Below, in pieces: positions 22,736 through 33,157 of a stretch of 64,000 nucleotides of DNA. Below the pieces are notes generated by a model. It searched no databases, was not told the DNA's origin, and saw only the letters and a list, made by a program, of their open reading frames with translations. The first letter of the stretch is position 1, and the number at the start of each line of letters is the position of its first letter. The stretch spans positions 2,170,001-2,234,000 of the forward strand of contig JAHQRK010000009.1 of the NCBI GenBank assembly GCA_019828595.1, read 5' to 3'. The position numbers were made by a program, and so were the translations under genes. This DNA is from Aphanomyces cochlioides (Eukaryota > Oomycota > Saprolegniomycetes > Saprolegniales > Verrucalvaceae).

Positions 22736-22904
22736 TCATGATGTCCACCACGAAATTGATATTTGAAGAAACTTCTATGTTATCGACAAAATCACACCAA
22801 GGTTGTATTTTTTTAAATCTGACCAATCAAACATAAATTAGTTGTGAAAAATTGTATTTGATTGGTCGAAACTAGCTAAAAAGTCTGCATCATTGAGGTA
22901 TTTG

Positions 22905-23835
22905 ATGGGGTATTTATCACACTCAAGTGTGATCCACGGTGTGATTTCTCTTGCGAGTCATTTTGTATGGAAATCACACTTGTCACACCGCATACTAGTA
23001 CAAATATCATAAAAGGCTGTTCTAAGTCCATGCCACGCAAGTGAGATCCTAAACAACGGTAGTGTATTAGTCTAATGCGCCTATGATGTATGCCTTGTTT
23101 TCTCAGCTCAGGAGCGCCGCGCTTCGCGCGGCGCTGCTTTTTATCGTTTCCGCTTCTACCACAGAAATGCCGGTGTCTCAACCATAGAGTTCCTGATATT
23201 TTAACACTGCGATTGCTTTAATCATTTAGTTCAGACAGCATGTTCCTTTCCGTGTTGAAATACGGGGTTCTTCATTAGTTTAGAGAGAGCTGTATTAGGC
23301 GCAAGATTCGTAGTCAGCTTTGCTAACGCTTGTTTAAAGCAAATACTCGTCATACGCGCACGAAATTGTTGTTGTGTGCTAACCTTTCTTATTCTGGCCT
23401 AGTAATCTATCACAGCACTGATGTTTGTGAAGGACGTCGGAGCAGAAAATCGGCTAAGATAATTCATTCTATTCTCCAAAAAATAGTGACCACACGACTT
23501 CATAGCCGCAAATTCTTGACAAAAACGATCCCCATGTGTGCATCATGTACTCTCTATGTGATGCGGCTCATTAGAAATCCTACAGAACGATATTCAAATA
23601 ACTTCTTTCCATCTCAAGAGGGACTCGAGACTTTGGGAATTTTCTTAATTTTAACCAGTAGAAACTGGTGTGATCCATAGTGTGATATCTTGTCGAAACG
23701 GTCATGATATAATCGGTTGTTGGACCCGAGTGTTCGATGGAAGAAAGAACTTCAGGACAGGAAGACGTTAGCACTCTTGGGGCTGTCAAACACTGTCAGC
23801 ACGAATGGTAAAAGCGTGTGATAAACACTCTATTA
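22905..23835. mobile_element. Candidate non-autonomous TIR element
   Basis: Starts near TTTATCACACTCAAG and ends near the inverse GTGTGATAAACA. Internal GTGTGAT words recur near both ends. No ORF of note; boundaries uncertain. Confidence 0.35.
23113..23142 (+). other. GC-rich perfect hairpin followed by T-run
   Basis: AGCGCCGCGC, loop TTC, GCGCGGCGCT at 23113-23135, then T5 at 23138-23142. A 10-bp stem in an AT-rich setting. The T-run could stop RNA polymerase III. Confidence 0.6.
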
Positions 23836-23978
23836 TCACGTTGAGTTGTAAAAATGCATGCAAGTGTGGTCGAGGGAGCGCAGTTTTTCAATTCTAAAGA
23901 GTTATAATGCTCGTTTTGTAAACACAATTTCACTGGAGAGCCAAAAGTTTGGCATTTCAATTGGGAACATACTTTTGC

Positions 23979-25802
23979 TCAACGAGTAGGCAGACCCACG
24001 ACGCCATTTGTGGAGGATTTACATTCAACACCAGGACCGTCGATGGATTTGTGGATAAACCAGCAATGACCGCGTGCAATTCCGCCGGGAGTAATATCCC
24101 CCGAGGTGAAACCACCATTGAACTGCCATGCCTTGTCAAAACTGGCAAATTGGACTTTCATCCATTCCTTTGTGAAACTAAGCTCCATAAAGCCATACGG
24201 TTGTCCTGCTGCGACCCAAACTCTAAACATACAAGTCAGAAAATCAAGTCGACAGACTTTTCACGTACGGTTTAATGCCATTCACGCCAACTACTGTGCC
24301 CGGACTTTGACTTTTGATTCCACCACCGGCACCATTTTGGAAGAAATGAGTGTTCCAGCTGGTTAAGTCATGGTTGAAACCATGCGTATGGCCATTAAAC
24401 CAAGCGTGAACACCCATGCTTCTCGTCAAATTGAACCATTTTTCCATCCGCTGCGGATCCATGTGATACTGGGGCGAGTAGTGAGTATTGATAATCTTGA
24501 AATCTGCCGTCGATGCAGCCAAGTCTTTCAGCGCGCCTTTGTAAGATTGATCTGCCCAAGATTGAATCTTGTCCATGCATGCCTAGCGGGTTGCATTCCG
24601 TCAAAACAAAGTCGACAAGCTTGGAACTCACATTAAACATGCCCATGTCGCCACCAGCACAAAGTGGATCGCCAGGATTGATATTATCACACTCGTCATC
24701 CGAGCCACCAGCGCCGAAACACTGACAGCAGACTTGTTGAGCGCCGTGTACCGTGGCTTCGTTTGTGTCCAAGTTGTAGATGTCAACAGTCACGCCGCCT
24801 TGAGTGACACGCTCGACGTAGTAGTGATCTTTCATGACCCACCTGAAACAAACGTCATCAATGGGATCGTGGATAGCTTTCAATACCGATTTCCATTTGG
24901 CGAGACGTATTGCGCTTGGAGATCAAACTTCTTGTCCAAATACGACAACATTTCGGCTGTGCTAGTACATTTGCGGAACGTCGAGTCAGAGTCGCCGCAA
25001 ATATACGCCGAACCACCAATGTCGTGATTGCCAGCGACATTGAGCCATGGTACGCCCTGCAGAGCTGGCGCCGAGTACATCTTTTCAAATGTTTCTTGCA
25101 TGCGGTAGATGACGTCTTTCTCGCCGACGCCATTCCAGTAAATATTATCGCCGTGGGAAAGCACACGGAGTGGTTTGAGCTCTGCGGCGGACATGCCAAG
25201 GAGCTTGCCCACGGATTCTTGCGATCGATAGTCCACTTTGTACCGTGGCAAGCTCGTATCGATTTTGTGTTTGTTTGGTCCAGACTTGTAAAGCACGCAG
25301 CATGAGCCTGGATTTGTACCATCGTCTCCGCGACCTATAGAGTACGGGAATGAGCGGTAAGATGTCAGCAAGACGAGGGTTCACCTGTTGTACTACCCCA
25401 ATCGCCGATTGCAAGCATAGTCATGACCACTGGGTCCTTTTCTGGATCGCTCTTGACTGGAGGTGGCGCTGTCGTCATGCCAGCCGAAGTAGGCTTTGGC
25501 TGCGCGGTCGTCACCGAGCTAAAATCGTTGTTCGTGCTCGGTGAAACCGTGTTGGTGTTGCCGGACGATTCAGACGACGAGGTTGTCGGCTTGGATTTTC
25601 CTGTCGAGAGAACCACAGCAGCAGCGACACCGCCAGCGACAAGGACCGCGCCAAGCCCGAACAAAATGATTCTTTTGTTGTTTCGTTTGGGCGACAGGGG
25701 TATATCGTCTGCCATGGGTATCATGGCCGTTTCTCCATAGCTGGAATCGCGTCGCAAAGAGTCCGAGTCTAGTTTCGCTCTGTCAAGCCAACGTGAACCC
25801 AT
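23979..25802 (-). CDS. Membrane-anchored acid phosphatase (metallophosphoesterase), 5 exons
   Basis: Hydrolyses phosphomonoesters with a di-metal centre; closest in style to tartrate-resistant (purple) acid phosphatase. Exons 25385-25802, 24887-25334, 24632-24842, 24269-24582 and 23979-24222 join to 1635 nt, 544 aa plus stop. The introns (50, 44, 49, 46 nt) all have GT/AG ends, e.g. GTGAGT at 24631. Residues about 43-66 form one membrane span (IILFGLGAVLVAGG), followed by a Ser/Thr/Pro stalk, so a type II anchor with the enzyme outside the cytoplasm is likely. Metal motifs in order: IGDWG, GDNIYWNG, GNHDIGG, INTHYSP, NGHTHGF. It appears intact, with ATG at 25802 and TGA at 23979. A truncated copy of its last exon lies at 4404-4713. 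Confidence 0.9.
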
Positions 25803-27982
25803 GACAGCTTACCACGGCGCTTCATGACGGTCGATCACGTTGTCGTTGAGATCAGAACACAATGTGAAAAATGCCTCTCCTCGGAAGTTCACCGTCGTTG
25901 GCCTTTTTTTCAACGGATGAAACAGCGATCGGTTACGCAATTGGCTGATGACTGCAGCGGGCCACCACCACGGCCACGGCCATACGGTGCAGGTTCATTA
26001 GCACACATTTCCTTCCGTCGTGAAAATCTCTTGATGCCAAGCGAGAGAGGTGTGGAGACGAGACGCTATCCTTCCTATCTTAACGTAAAAAATCAATTCC
26101 TTGCCCTTTTTTGCTTTCTTGCATTCAACAGAGTGTATTATCCTTTAAACTGGATAAATCGAAAATCTGAAAGCATAAGGTTGTAGAGAATTAATTCCTC
26201 TATCGGATCGTCGATATCTGGAGTCTGTTTTGGTTCCTTTTCATAAGTTTTTCAAGTTTTCAACGTCAGTCTTGCCAAAATTTCTTGCCCCATTGATTTT
26301 AATCAAACTTACAGTTTAATTTCATCCAATTAAAACTAATAACAAGATGAATAAGAAGACCATTGGATGTTTACAAAACAGGTGAAAACCTCTTTCAATT
26401 GATTTCAAACGAAGCAACCAAAGGGGACTTCATAAAAGTTTGTCGTGTGTATTTACTCAAAAGCTAAACGTTAAGGACTAAAGTTGCTCGTGAACTAACA
26501 TGTATTAGTAAGTCATATTGGGATTTAGAAAGTACTATAGGAGGTGCTGTACATCAATTCTATGTGACTCTAGACTCCACAATCTAAATGGAGATGGTAC
26601 AAGCATACTCTCTCAATCTTAAATCGGCGGAGTCATGACCGGGTATTTCATATTGTCTTAAAAAATTTATCCAAAACGAAAAACGTTTTTCTTCTAAACT
26701 TTATATTTTTAAAATATTATACTCCACACTGAGGATAGGGGTATTGAATTTCAGGAAATCTTGTTTTTGGTGCTTTTTAATTTTCATTGCTGGTTGCAAA
26801 TTTGTTTGATCATCAATACTATATTCAAGTTAAAAAGGGTTGATTTTTTACGTTATCGCAACTTGGTCCATTGAAGAAGAAGGGCGTAACGTTTCTACAA
26901 TGTGACACTTTGGATGCATCCATTCTCTGCATTGGGCCAACAAACCTGGCTGCATATTTCACTGTTTGTTCGAGCCAATTTGGCTGGAAAAGTCGCAAAT
27001 CAAGTCCTTTCACGTCCATGGCCGTAACGCGATTAAACTTTCAATTGTCTCGTATTAAGTGCAAGTTCATGTCTTTTGCGGCGTTGCATGGAGAATCGAT
27101 TGATATCACAAAGAGACTTGAATGTCTTCTTGGGCTTAACACAGGATAAAAATTGTGGGGAACAAAAGCGGACTCGCTCTTGCCAACATGTCAACACGTT
27201 GACGAGAGGCACATGTCGGCCAATTACGTGACATGATTGTGACGAAATTCACTGTGTTATGATGACTCATGGAATGGCTGGCACACATGATTGCTCACAT
27301 GGAAGAAGTCTACCAAAGTCGTGAGGGGAATAGTCTGAAGAGCAGAAAAGCAGATGAGAGTCATGCCCTGAGTAGCTATATAGGGTTTTCGCAGTATTTC
27401 GCGAGGTGAGTGCGATTTGATCGTACAACAGACAGGATAACCCGTGGATACATAGACCAAACTCCATTGCAATAGACACAGATTGGAATTGGCGTGCTGA
27501 AAAAAACTAGGAAACTACAAGTCGCATCCAAGCTACATATTCACCCGTGAGACTGCTCTACAGTTTTTTACTGATAGTGAGTGTTATTCATAGGCCCACC
27601 TGTCAATTCGTATATTAAATATTAACTATAACAGGTTATAGAATTTGTTAGATTTGGCGAATCTCTTCACATATTTGTAATTTTTTATATTGTGGATTCG
27701 CTAGAAATTTCCGAATTTGGATTCGTTTTTTGTATCAATCTCCAATCGCGCCAATACATTGGATGAATGAAAATTAGAACAGTACTTTCACAGTACTTTC
27801 TCTTAAATTTATTCAGCCAATCAAAATCACCCAAAATATTTATTAGCCAATGGCGTCGATTGGTGAATCGATCCGCCGGCGTGATGTATCAAATCAACAA
27901 TACAGGTTATCCATTTTCAGCATTCCCTTTCACGCAATGCACCAAGAGTGAAATCGTGAAAATTGACAAAGTCAATCAGAAA
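25803..27982. other. Long intergenic stretch
   Basis: Probably contains the phosphatase promoter in its first few hundred bases. Short ORFs (e.g. 26871-27149) show no recognisable domain. 26640-26830 and 27600-27760 are AT-rich. No repeat structure was found by eye. Confidence 0.45.
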
Positions 27983-28894
27983 TTATTGCGATTGGGCTTT
28001 TCGATGATCTCGCAGACTGGGGTGTGAGCTCAATACCCGGTAGGCAATGACAAATCCACAGATGCAGTATTCCCCGACAAAAATCCACTCGACGCCTTGG
28101 TGAGTGTCGATTTTTCTGCAGTCGGAGGAGGGATCCCACAACACGCACCAAGGAGGATATAGATTAAGAATCATCCAGAAAGGAGACAGGGAAATAGTAA
28201 GGCAGTGTACCAAGCTTGTCAACTTCTTGATAATGAGTACTGCTGTTTTTACAATGTCACCCGAACACTCTGTCAACGTGATTGGAATCTTTGACAATCC
28301 AAGGGCAAACAGAGGACAAGACGCATAATCAATGCTGGAATCGTGTGAATGTATTGTGGTGGAAGTATGATTGAGGGGCATGAATTGGGCAGACAGTAGC
28401 GTTCCATTGTCGAACCTTATCCTCTTGCTCAAACATCACTGTTCTCTTATGGACTAGGATTGCATATAAAGTGGACAGGGAGAGGGGGATCTTGAGACGT
28501 TGGAGATGCAATTTCTGGTGTTGAATCATCAATATGTATTTGTCCATCGCGATGGCGACCGAATGGATCACCGCTCAGAAACGTCACGATGCTGGATGGG
28601 GCTTGGTCTTGACTTGAACATCAAGACCACAGAACAACATTTGAGCGGTGGCTTCTATCATTGTGATAAAACGGGAGCCAGCCCATAGATTGGCCTCGTA
28701 TCCTTGGATCTGGTTGCAATGGCTACAATGTATTGAAATACGTACAGACGATGCACCCAAGGTTGCAAAACACGAACAATCCAAATGTTATCCAGAGACC
28801 ACACAGCAAGCAGTGGATTCGGACTTGAAATGCATTGCATATGAGGCTCCAGAGAGATAAAGCCAACTTCATTACGTCGCCATGTCAATCTCAA
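27983..28894 (-). pseudogene. Possible decayed membrane-protein gene
   Basis: Several minus-strand open stretches in different phases (28658-28894, 28329-28571, 27983-28432) carry Trp/Tyr/Leu-rich hydrophobic segments such as SLVHCLTISLSPFWMILNLY and an extracellular-looking Asn/Thr part (RFDNGTLLSAQF). This suggests a frameshifted multi-pass protein, but no family is recognised and splice sites were not resolved. Confidence 0.25.
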
Positions 28895-29097
28895 AGCAGG
28901 ATCACCAGTCTATAGAATCGGTACGGTAATCTTTCGTCGTCAATTCCAATGTACAGAGCGAATTAAACTCGTAAATTATGTTTCCAATCATGCAATCCTC
29001 AATTAGGGGTCAAGCTATCCGAGAAATACACTTTTTGTTAGACATTGAGCGTAGATATTGCACTCCATTGTTCGCCTTGTTGTCATTTGAAGTAGTC

Positions 29098-29556
29098 CTA
29101 GCGACGCAAGCCACGAGGAGTCTTGATCTCGACGTATTTGTTGCGAGGGTTGTTGGCCTTGAAGGCATTCACCGCGTTCACTTTGGGCATCACCTTCTTC
29201 ACTTTCTCAAGACCCGACGCGGCGTGACCAAGGCGAGTGCACTCCTTTTCAATATAAGAGTCCATCTGCGTCTTGATCGTCGTCAAAGTGTATGTGATGC
29301 CGCCAATGGCAATCGCGGCAGGCTTGGTCGCCGAGCACACCGCCGCCACGATCGATGAGAGGAGACCGCAGTTGGTCGCATACTGGCTCACTTTGTGCTT
29401 CATGTCTTCTTTCTTGCACTTTCCCTTGGAGTCCTTGACGAGGATCTTGCCAAAGATCTTGGACAAGATGGCGTCGTGGAACATTTCGCGGGACTCGACG
29501 ACTTGGAAGACCGTGAGGGCGAAGACGAGGCAGACGAAAATCCAGAATCGAGCCAT
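29098..29556 (-). CDS. Secreted four-cysteine family protein, copy D
   Basis: 152 aa, ATG at 29556. Signal peptide MARFWIFVCLVFALTVFQVV, then ESREMFHDAILSKIF. Four cysteines spaced x15, x10, x31, ending in DSYIEKEC. The segment between Cys3 and Cys4 is SATKPAAIAIGGITYT. Basic tail KKVMPKVNAVNAF with NNPRNKYVEIKTPRGLRR at the end. It is divergent from remnant E across a 1.2-kb spacer and sits in an eroded inverted duplication with it. Function unknown. Confidence 0.85.
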   Translation of the reverse strand: MARFWIFVCLVFALTVFQVVESREMFHDAILSKIFGKILVKDSKGKCKKEDMKHKVSQYATNCGLLSSIVAAVCSATKPAAIAIGGITYTLTTIKTQMDSYIEKECTRLGHAASGLEKVKKVMPKVNAVNAFKANNPRNKYVEIKTPRGLRR

Positions 29557-30764
29557 TGAGTGGAGCTGAGCGGGGGAGAATTGAAGAATGAGCTAAGCTC
29601 GATCAAAGTCGCTCCAGACCGGTTATTTGTAGTTGTCGGTGGTCGGTTGTGCCGAAGCGTCTTGTAAATTTTGTTGTCGTTGCTCACATATCCAACTCTA
29701 TCTGCCCGAGCATCTGTCAAGAGCTGCGATTGCCCGAGGACTCCTCTTTAGTTCATCTGGAGAGTTTCAAATTCCTTGGTGGAGCTACTGGGATCTCTCC
29801 TTTGCCACAATAATGTACGCACGAACGATTATCGATTGCAGCGCCATGACCAAGTGCTCCTAGTCGAGGCGTCGACCTTGGTTATCTCTTTGCTTAGGGT
29901 TACGTAATCTGGTGTCGTCAGTATAGGACTGATGACTTTTCTCAATTTTTACACTCAAAAGTTTGATTGGAACGCACACTCGATGGAAAGTCGATGGATT
30001 GCCTCTGACCGCGTCAAACGCCAGCTGGTGCTGTGGAGATTCATCCACATGTTCATCATAGAATTGAAATCATTGCCTTGGTGGATATTGCAAGGGGGTT
30101 ATGCTTGCCGCGTCGTCTGTGCTCGAGGTAGATCAATGTCATGAGTTCTCTTTCTTGGACGAGTACACTCGTTTCGCCTCTTAATCGACGAGTAACTCTT
30201 TCAGGATTGACTCAATGTTGCATCTGTTTGTCTCACCTTAACTTAGCAGGTGCTGCAGCTGCACTCGATGCGGTCAATGGCAAAATTTCAAGCTGTCTCG
30301 AGTAGGAAGTGGGCCATAAAGCGTCGGCTAGATATTAGCTCGCTGTAGGATCGGAAATCTTTCGTCAAACGACAAGAAATATCCGCCCCTCGTATTGCAA
30401 GTCAATGCGCAACCATTGAACGAATGGACCAGAAAGGCTATGCTAGCAAAGCCATAAAGTTGTCGGCTGTGTCTCACAGAATTTGATGCTTTCAACAGAA
30501 GACAAGTCGATCAGCATGATATTCGAGCGACATCAGTGCAAACTTCCTGCGTCGGCAGCCAAAATGAGCGAAACGAGCAAGCAATCTCCCCTTGTTCGCA
30601 GTCTCTTGGAAGTTTCCTGAGCAGATGTCATTGAGATCGTGAGCAACGACAGCCAACTAAACGCAATGCTACTGCACAATCGACCACCCACAAATAAATG
30701 GCCGGTCAGAGTGACTTTGGTCAAGCTTGAGCTCATTCTTCAATTGTCCCCCGTTCAGCTCAAC
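29557..30764. promoter_or_regulatory. Spacer between copies D and E
   Basis: Outer parts (about 29560-29720 and 30620-30764) are inverse copies of each other: the 5' flanks of D and E share GAGCTCATTCTTCAATT-like and GCAACGACA blocks. The centre shares GCGGTCAA...GTCTCGAGTAGGAAG (30270-30306) with the A/B spacer, and a TCGTCAAACGA block at 30362-30372 with both other spacers. Confidence 0.45.
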
Positions 30765-31110
30765 TCAATGCCTCGATTCTGGATCCCACGACGCCGTCTT
30801 GTCCAAGATCTTTGGCAACAACCTCGTCAAGGACTCCAAGGGACAATGCAAGAAACTAGTCACGAAACAATATGCGACCAATCGCGGTCTCCTCTCATCG
30901 ATCGTGGCGGCAGTGTGCTTGGCGACCAAGCCTGCCGCGATTGCCATTGGCGGCATCACGTACACTTTGGATAGACTCTCGCATCGACGAGGAATCTGCT
31001 CGCCTTGGCCACGCCGCGTTGGGTCTTGAGAAGGTGGAAAAGAGGCTGCTCAACGTGAACGCGGTGAATGCCTTCAAGGCCAAAATTCCCGCGGTTTGCG
31101 TCGTTAGACT
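30765..31110 (+). pseudogene. Secreted-family copy E, deleted
   Basis: Starts MPRFW but loses most of the signal peptide: the text jumps from TGGATCC to HDAVLSKIFGNNLVKDSKGQCKK in another phase. Further losses remove part of loops 1 and 3 (MKHKVS, TTIKTQMDS), yet CKK, ATNRG (Cys2 changed to Arg), AAVCLATKPAAIAIG and the VNAVNAFKA tail are still visible. Not functional. Confidence 0.8.
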
Positions 31111-31314
31111 CTACGAACTAGCGTATTGGAGAGCTCTGGATCCCGAGCGTTCAATGGAGGAGACTGCAGGAAGACAGATATAAAGCATACGTGAGCAGTC
31201 TTGGTGTTGTCAAAACAGAGGCACAAATGATGAAAGCGTTTGACGAATACGCTGGTATCGAATTGTTTTTTTGGGTAGTGTCCGAAACAGGTCATATCCG
31301 GGTCAGGTCACACT

Positions 31315-31545
31315 TTTGGATGGTGTGGCGACGACGATTGCCTCTTTCAAGCCCTAAGTTGGCTCGTACATTGACAAAGAATGCTCTCGCCTCGATCATG
31401 CAGCGACTGGAATGGCTAAGTTTAAGCTTTTTGTGTCGATCGCCAAAGCTGCAGAATGTATTCAACTCGCACAACCCTCGCAAGAACGAGGTCGAAATCG
31501 TCTCGGCGATTGCGCCGTCGTCTATATTTCGCTCGGTTGGTTCAA
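31315..31545 (+). pseudogene. Secreted-family remnant F (3' half)
   Basis: Reads GVATTIASFKP, stop, VGSYIDKECSRLDHAATGMAKFK, then, after a phase change, NVFNSHNPRKNEVEIV. This matches the loop 3/Cys4/tail part, closest to copy J (FNSHKPRN) and copy A. The 5' half is missing. Confidence 0.7.
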
Positions 31546-32154
31546 TCACGAATTCAATTGTTGTCCATGGAAGATTTCGTCCGAGGTAGAGTCCCTTGCT
31601 CGACAAAGGAAGATATCCATGGCACTCAAACGTCTATCTATAAATTTTGGCACGAAGGATCTGTTGATGCGTAGAGTTTCGTTGTATTGATGACCATATC
31701 TATGTCGAATGTTTGGCAACCTTCAAGATCGAAAGAGAGGAGCAACGACTGGCGCTCTTCACGATGAACGAGTTCGAACGAATGGCCAAGAAACGTGCAG
31801 TCAACAAAAGTGACGTGATACAAGTATCTGTACGGCGACGGCTATTGTCCATCGCTTCCTCCGACTGTCTGCCCGCCATCGCATCAGAAACCAAGTTGTT
31901 CAGCACCGTCACCGGGTAAACTAAGAAAGATTTAGCGTAAACTTGGATATGCATGCAGTGACTTGGAATCGATTTCGATCAGTGAATTATACTTTGAGTC
32001 AAGGCTTTGTAGCGCCGAATTGAGTGTCATCTCGTTGCTTGACCTCCAACCACATCCAACATGATGTCGGGCATATCCTCATTCATACTTCCGTTTTGAC
32101 AACGCCAAGACTGCGAACTCATGCTCTTCTTGCCCTCAAATTCTCTCCTCCATT
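31546..32154. other. Flank shared with the copy B downstream region
   Basis: 31590-31620 resembles 7600-7650, and 31770-31890 resembles 16190-16350, so remnant F and copy B once had the same downstream sequence. No recognised gene. Confidence 0.4.
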
Positions 32155-33019
32155 GCACGCTCGGGATTCAGAGCTCTCCAACACTGTGCTTACTAAAAAA
32201 AAGACCATCTATATTGAAGAAATCCTATTCAGATATCAACTTTAAGGTGAACATGATGCTCGTTCTAACGACGCAAACCGCGGGGAGTTCTGACTTCGAC
32301 GTATTTGTTGCGGATGTTGAAGGCATTCACTGCGTTCACTTTGGGCATCGCCTTCTTCACTTTCTCAAGACCCGACGCAGCGTGGCCAAGACGAGCACAT
32401 TCTTTGTCAATGTAGGAATCCATCTGCGTCTTGATCGTCGTCAAAGTGTATGTGATGCCGCCAATGGCAATCGCGGCAGGCTTGGTCGCCGAGCACACCG
32501 CCGCCACGATCGATGAGAGGAGACCGCAGTTGGTCGCATACTGGCTCACTTTGTGTTTCATGGCTTCTTTCTTGCATTGTCCCTTGGAGTCCCTGACGAG
32601 GATCTTGCCAAAGATCTTGGACAAGATGGCGTCGTGGAACATTTCACGGGACTCGACAACTTGGAAGACCGTGAGGGCGAAGACGAGGCAGACGAAAATC
32701 CAGAATCGAGCCATTGAGTGGAGTTGACGGGGTGAGTTGAAGAATGAGCTCAAGCTCGATGAAGCCATTCCTTTCTCGTAGTCGATTGTGCAGTAGCGTT
32801 GTGCCGAGTTGGTTGTCGTTGCTCTCAACGACATATGCTCAGGAAACTTCCAAGTGACTGAGAACAAGGGGAGCTTTTTGCTCATTTTGCCTGCAGACGC
32901 AGGCAAGTTTGCACTGACGTCGTTCCAATTTCATGGTATGATTGCACTGCCATACGATGGACAGATACTAGTATTTCCTATCGTTTGACGTAACGTGAGT
33001 CACGTTACGTGACGCTGCC
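32155..33019. repeat. Inverted duplication 3, left arm
   Basis: Inverse of 33158-34150 and near identical. It covers gene G, its 5' region and about 110 bp past the stop. Relative to the right arm it lacks about 145 bp (33223-33367) and has a 15-bp insertion making the palindrome GTAACGTGAGTCACGTTAC. Confidence 0.9.
32265..32714 (-). CDS. Secreted four-cysteine family protein, copy G
   Basis: 149 aa from the ATG at 32714. The frame is open upstream for 64 more codons, but the downstream Met is chosen because it starts the signal peptide MARFWIFVCLVFALTVF shared with copy D. Four cysteines spaced x15, x10, x31; tail VNAVNAFNIRNKYVEVRT ending RGLRR. Identical in protein sequence to copy H. The open upstream region could be a 5' leader or a cytosolic isoform, but it has no homologue elsewhere. 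Confidence 0.85.
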   Translation of the reverse strand: MARFWIFVCLVFALTVFQVVESREMFHDAILSKIFGKILVRDSKGQCKKEAMKHKVSQYATNCGLLSSIVAAVCSATKPAAIAIGGITYTLTTIKTQMDSYIDKECARLGHAASGLEKVKKAMPKVNAVNAFNIRNKYVEVRTPRGLRR

Positions 33020-33157
33020 TTTGGTGATAAAAATCGCTTATCGTAGGGTTGTTTGTAGGAATTTCGACCCAGCGAGCAAATATGGTAATCTTGCTGAAAA
33101 TCCCGTTTTGGCCGATGCATTCATAGAACTCTTTCTACTTCAGCATATTCTACCAGT
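33020..33157. promoter_or_regulatory. Centre of the G/H palindrome
   Basis: Only about 138 bp lie between the arms. The divergent promoters of G and H therefore lie in the duplicated arms themselves, including TTACGTCAAACGATAG (33170-33185 and inverse 32980-32992). Confidence 0.6.

Noticed and set aside
23113..23142. Bacterial intrinsic terminator
   Set aside because: Shape fits, but no bacterial gene is near and the setting is eukaryotic.
26825..27149. ORFs on both strands, possible gene
   Set aside because: No motif, splice sites or similarity to anything else in the window.
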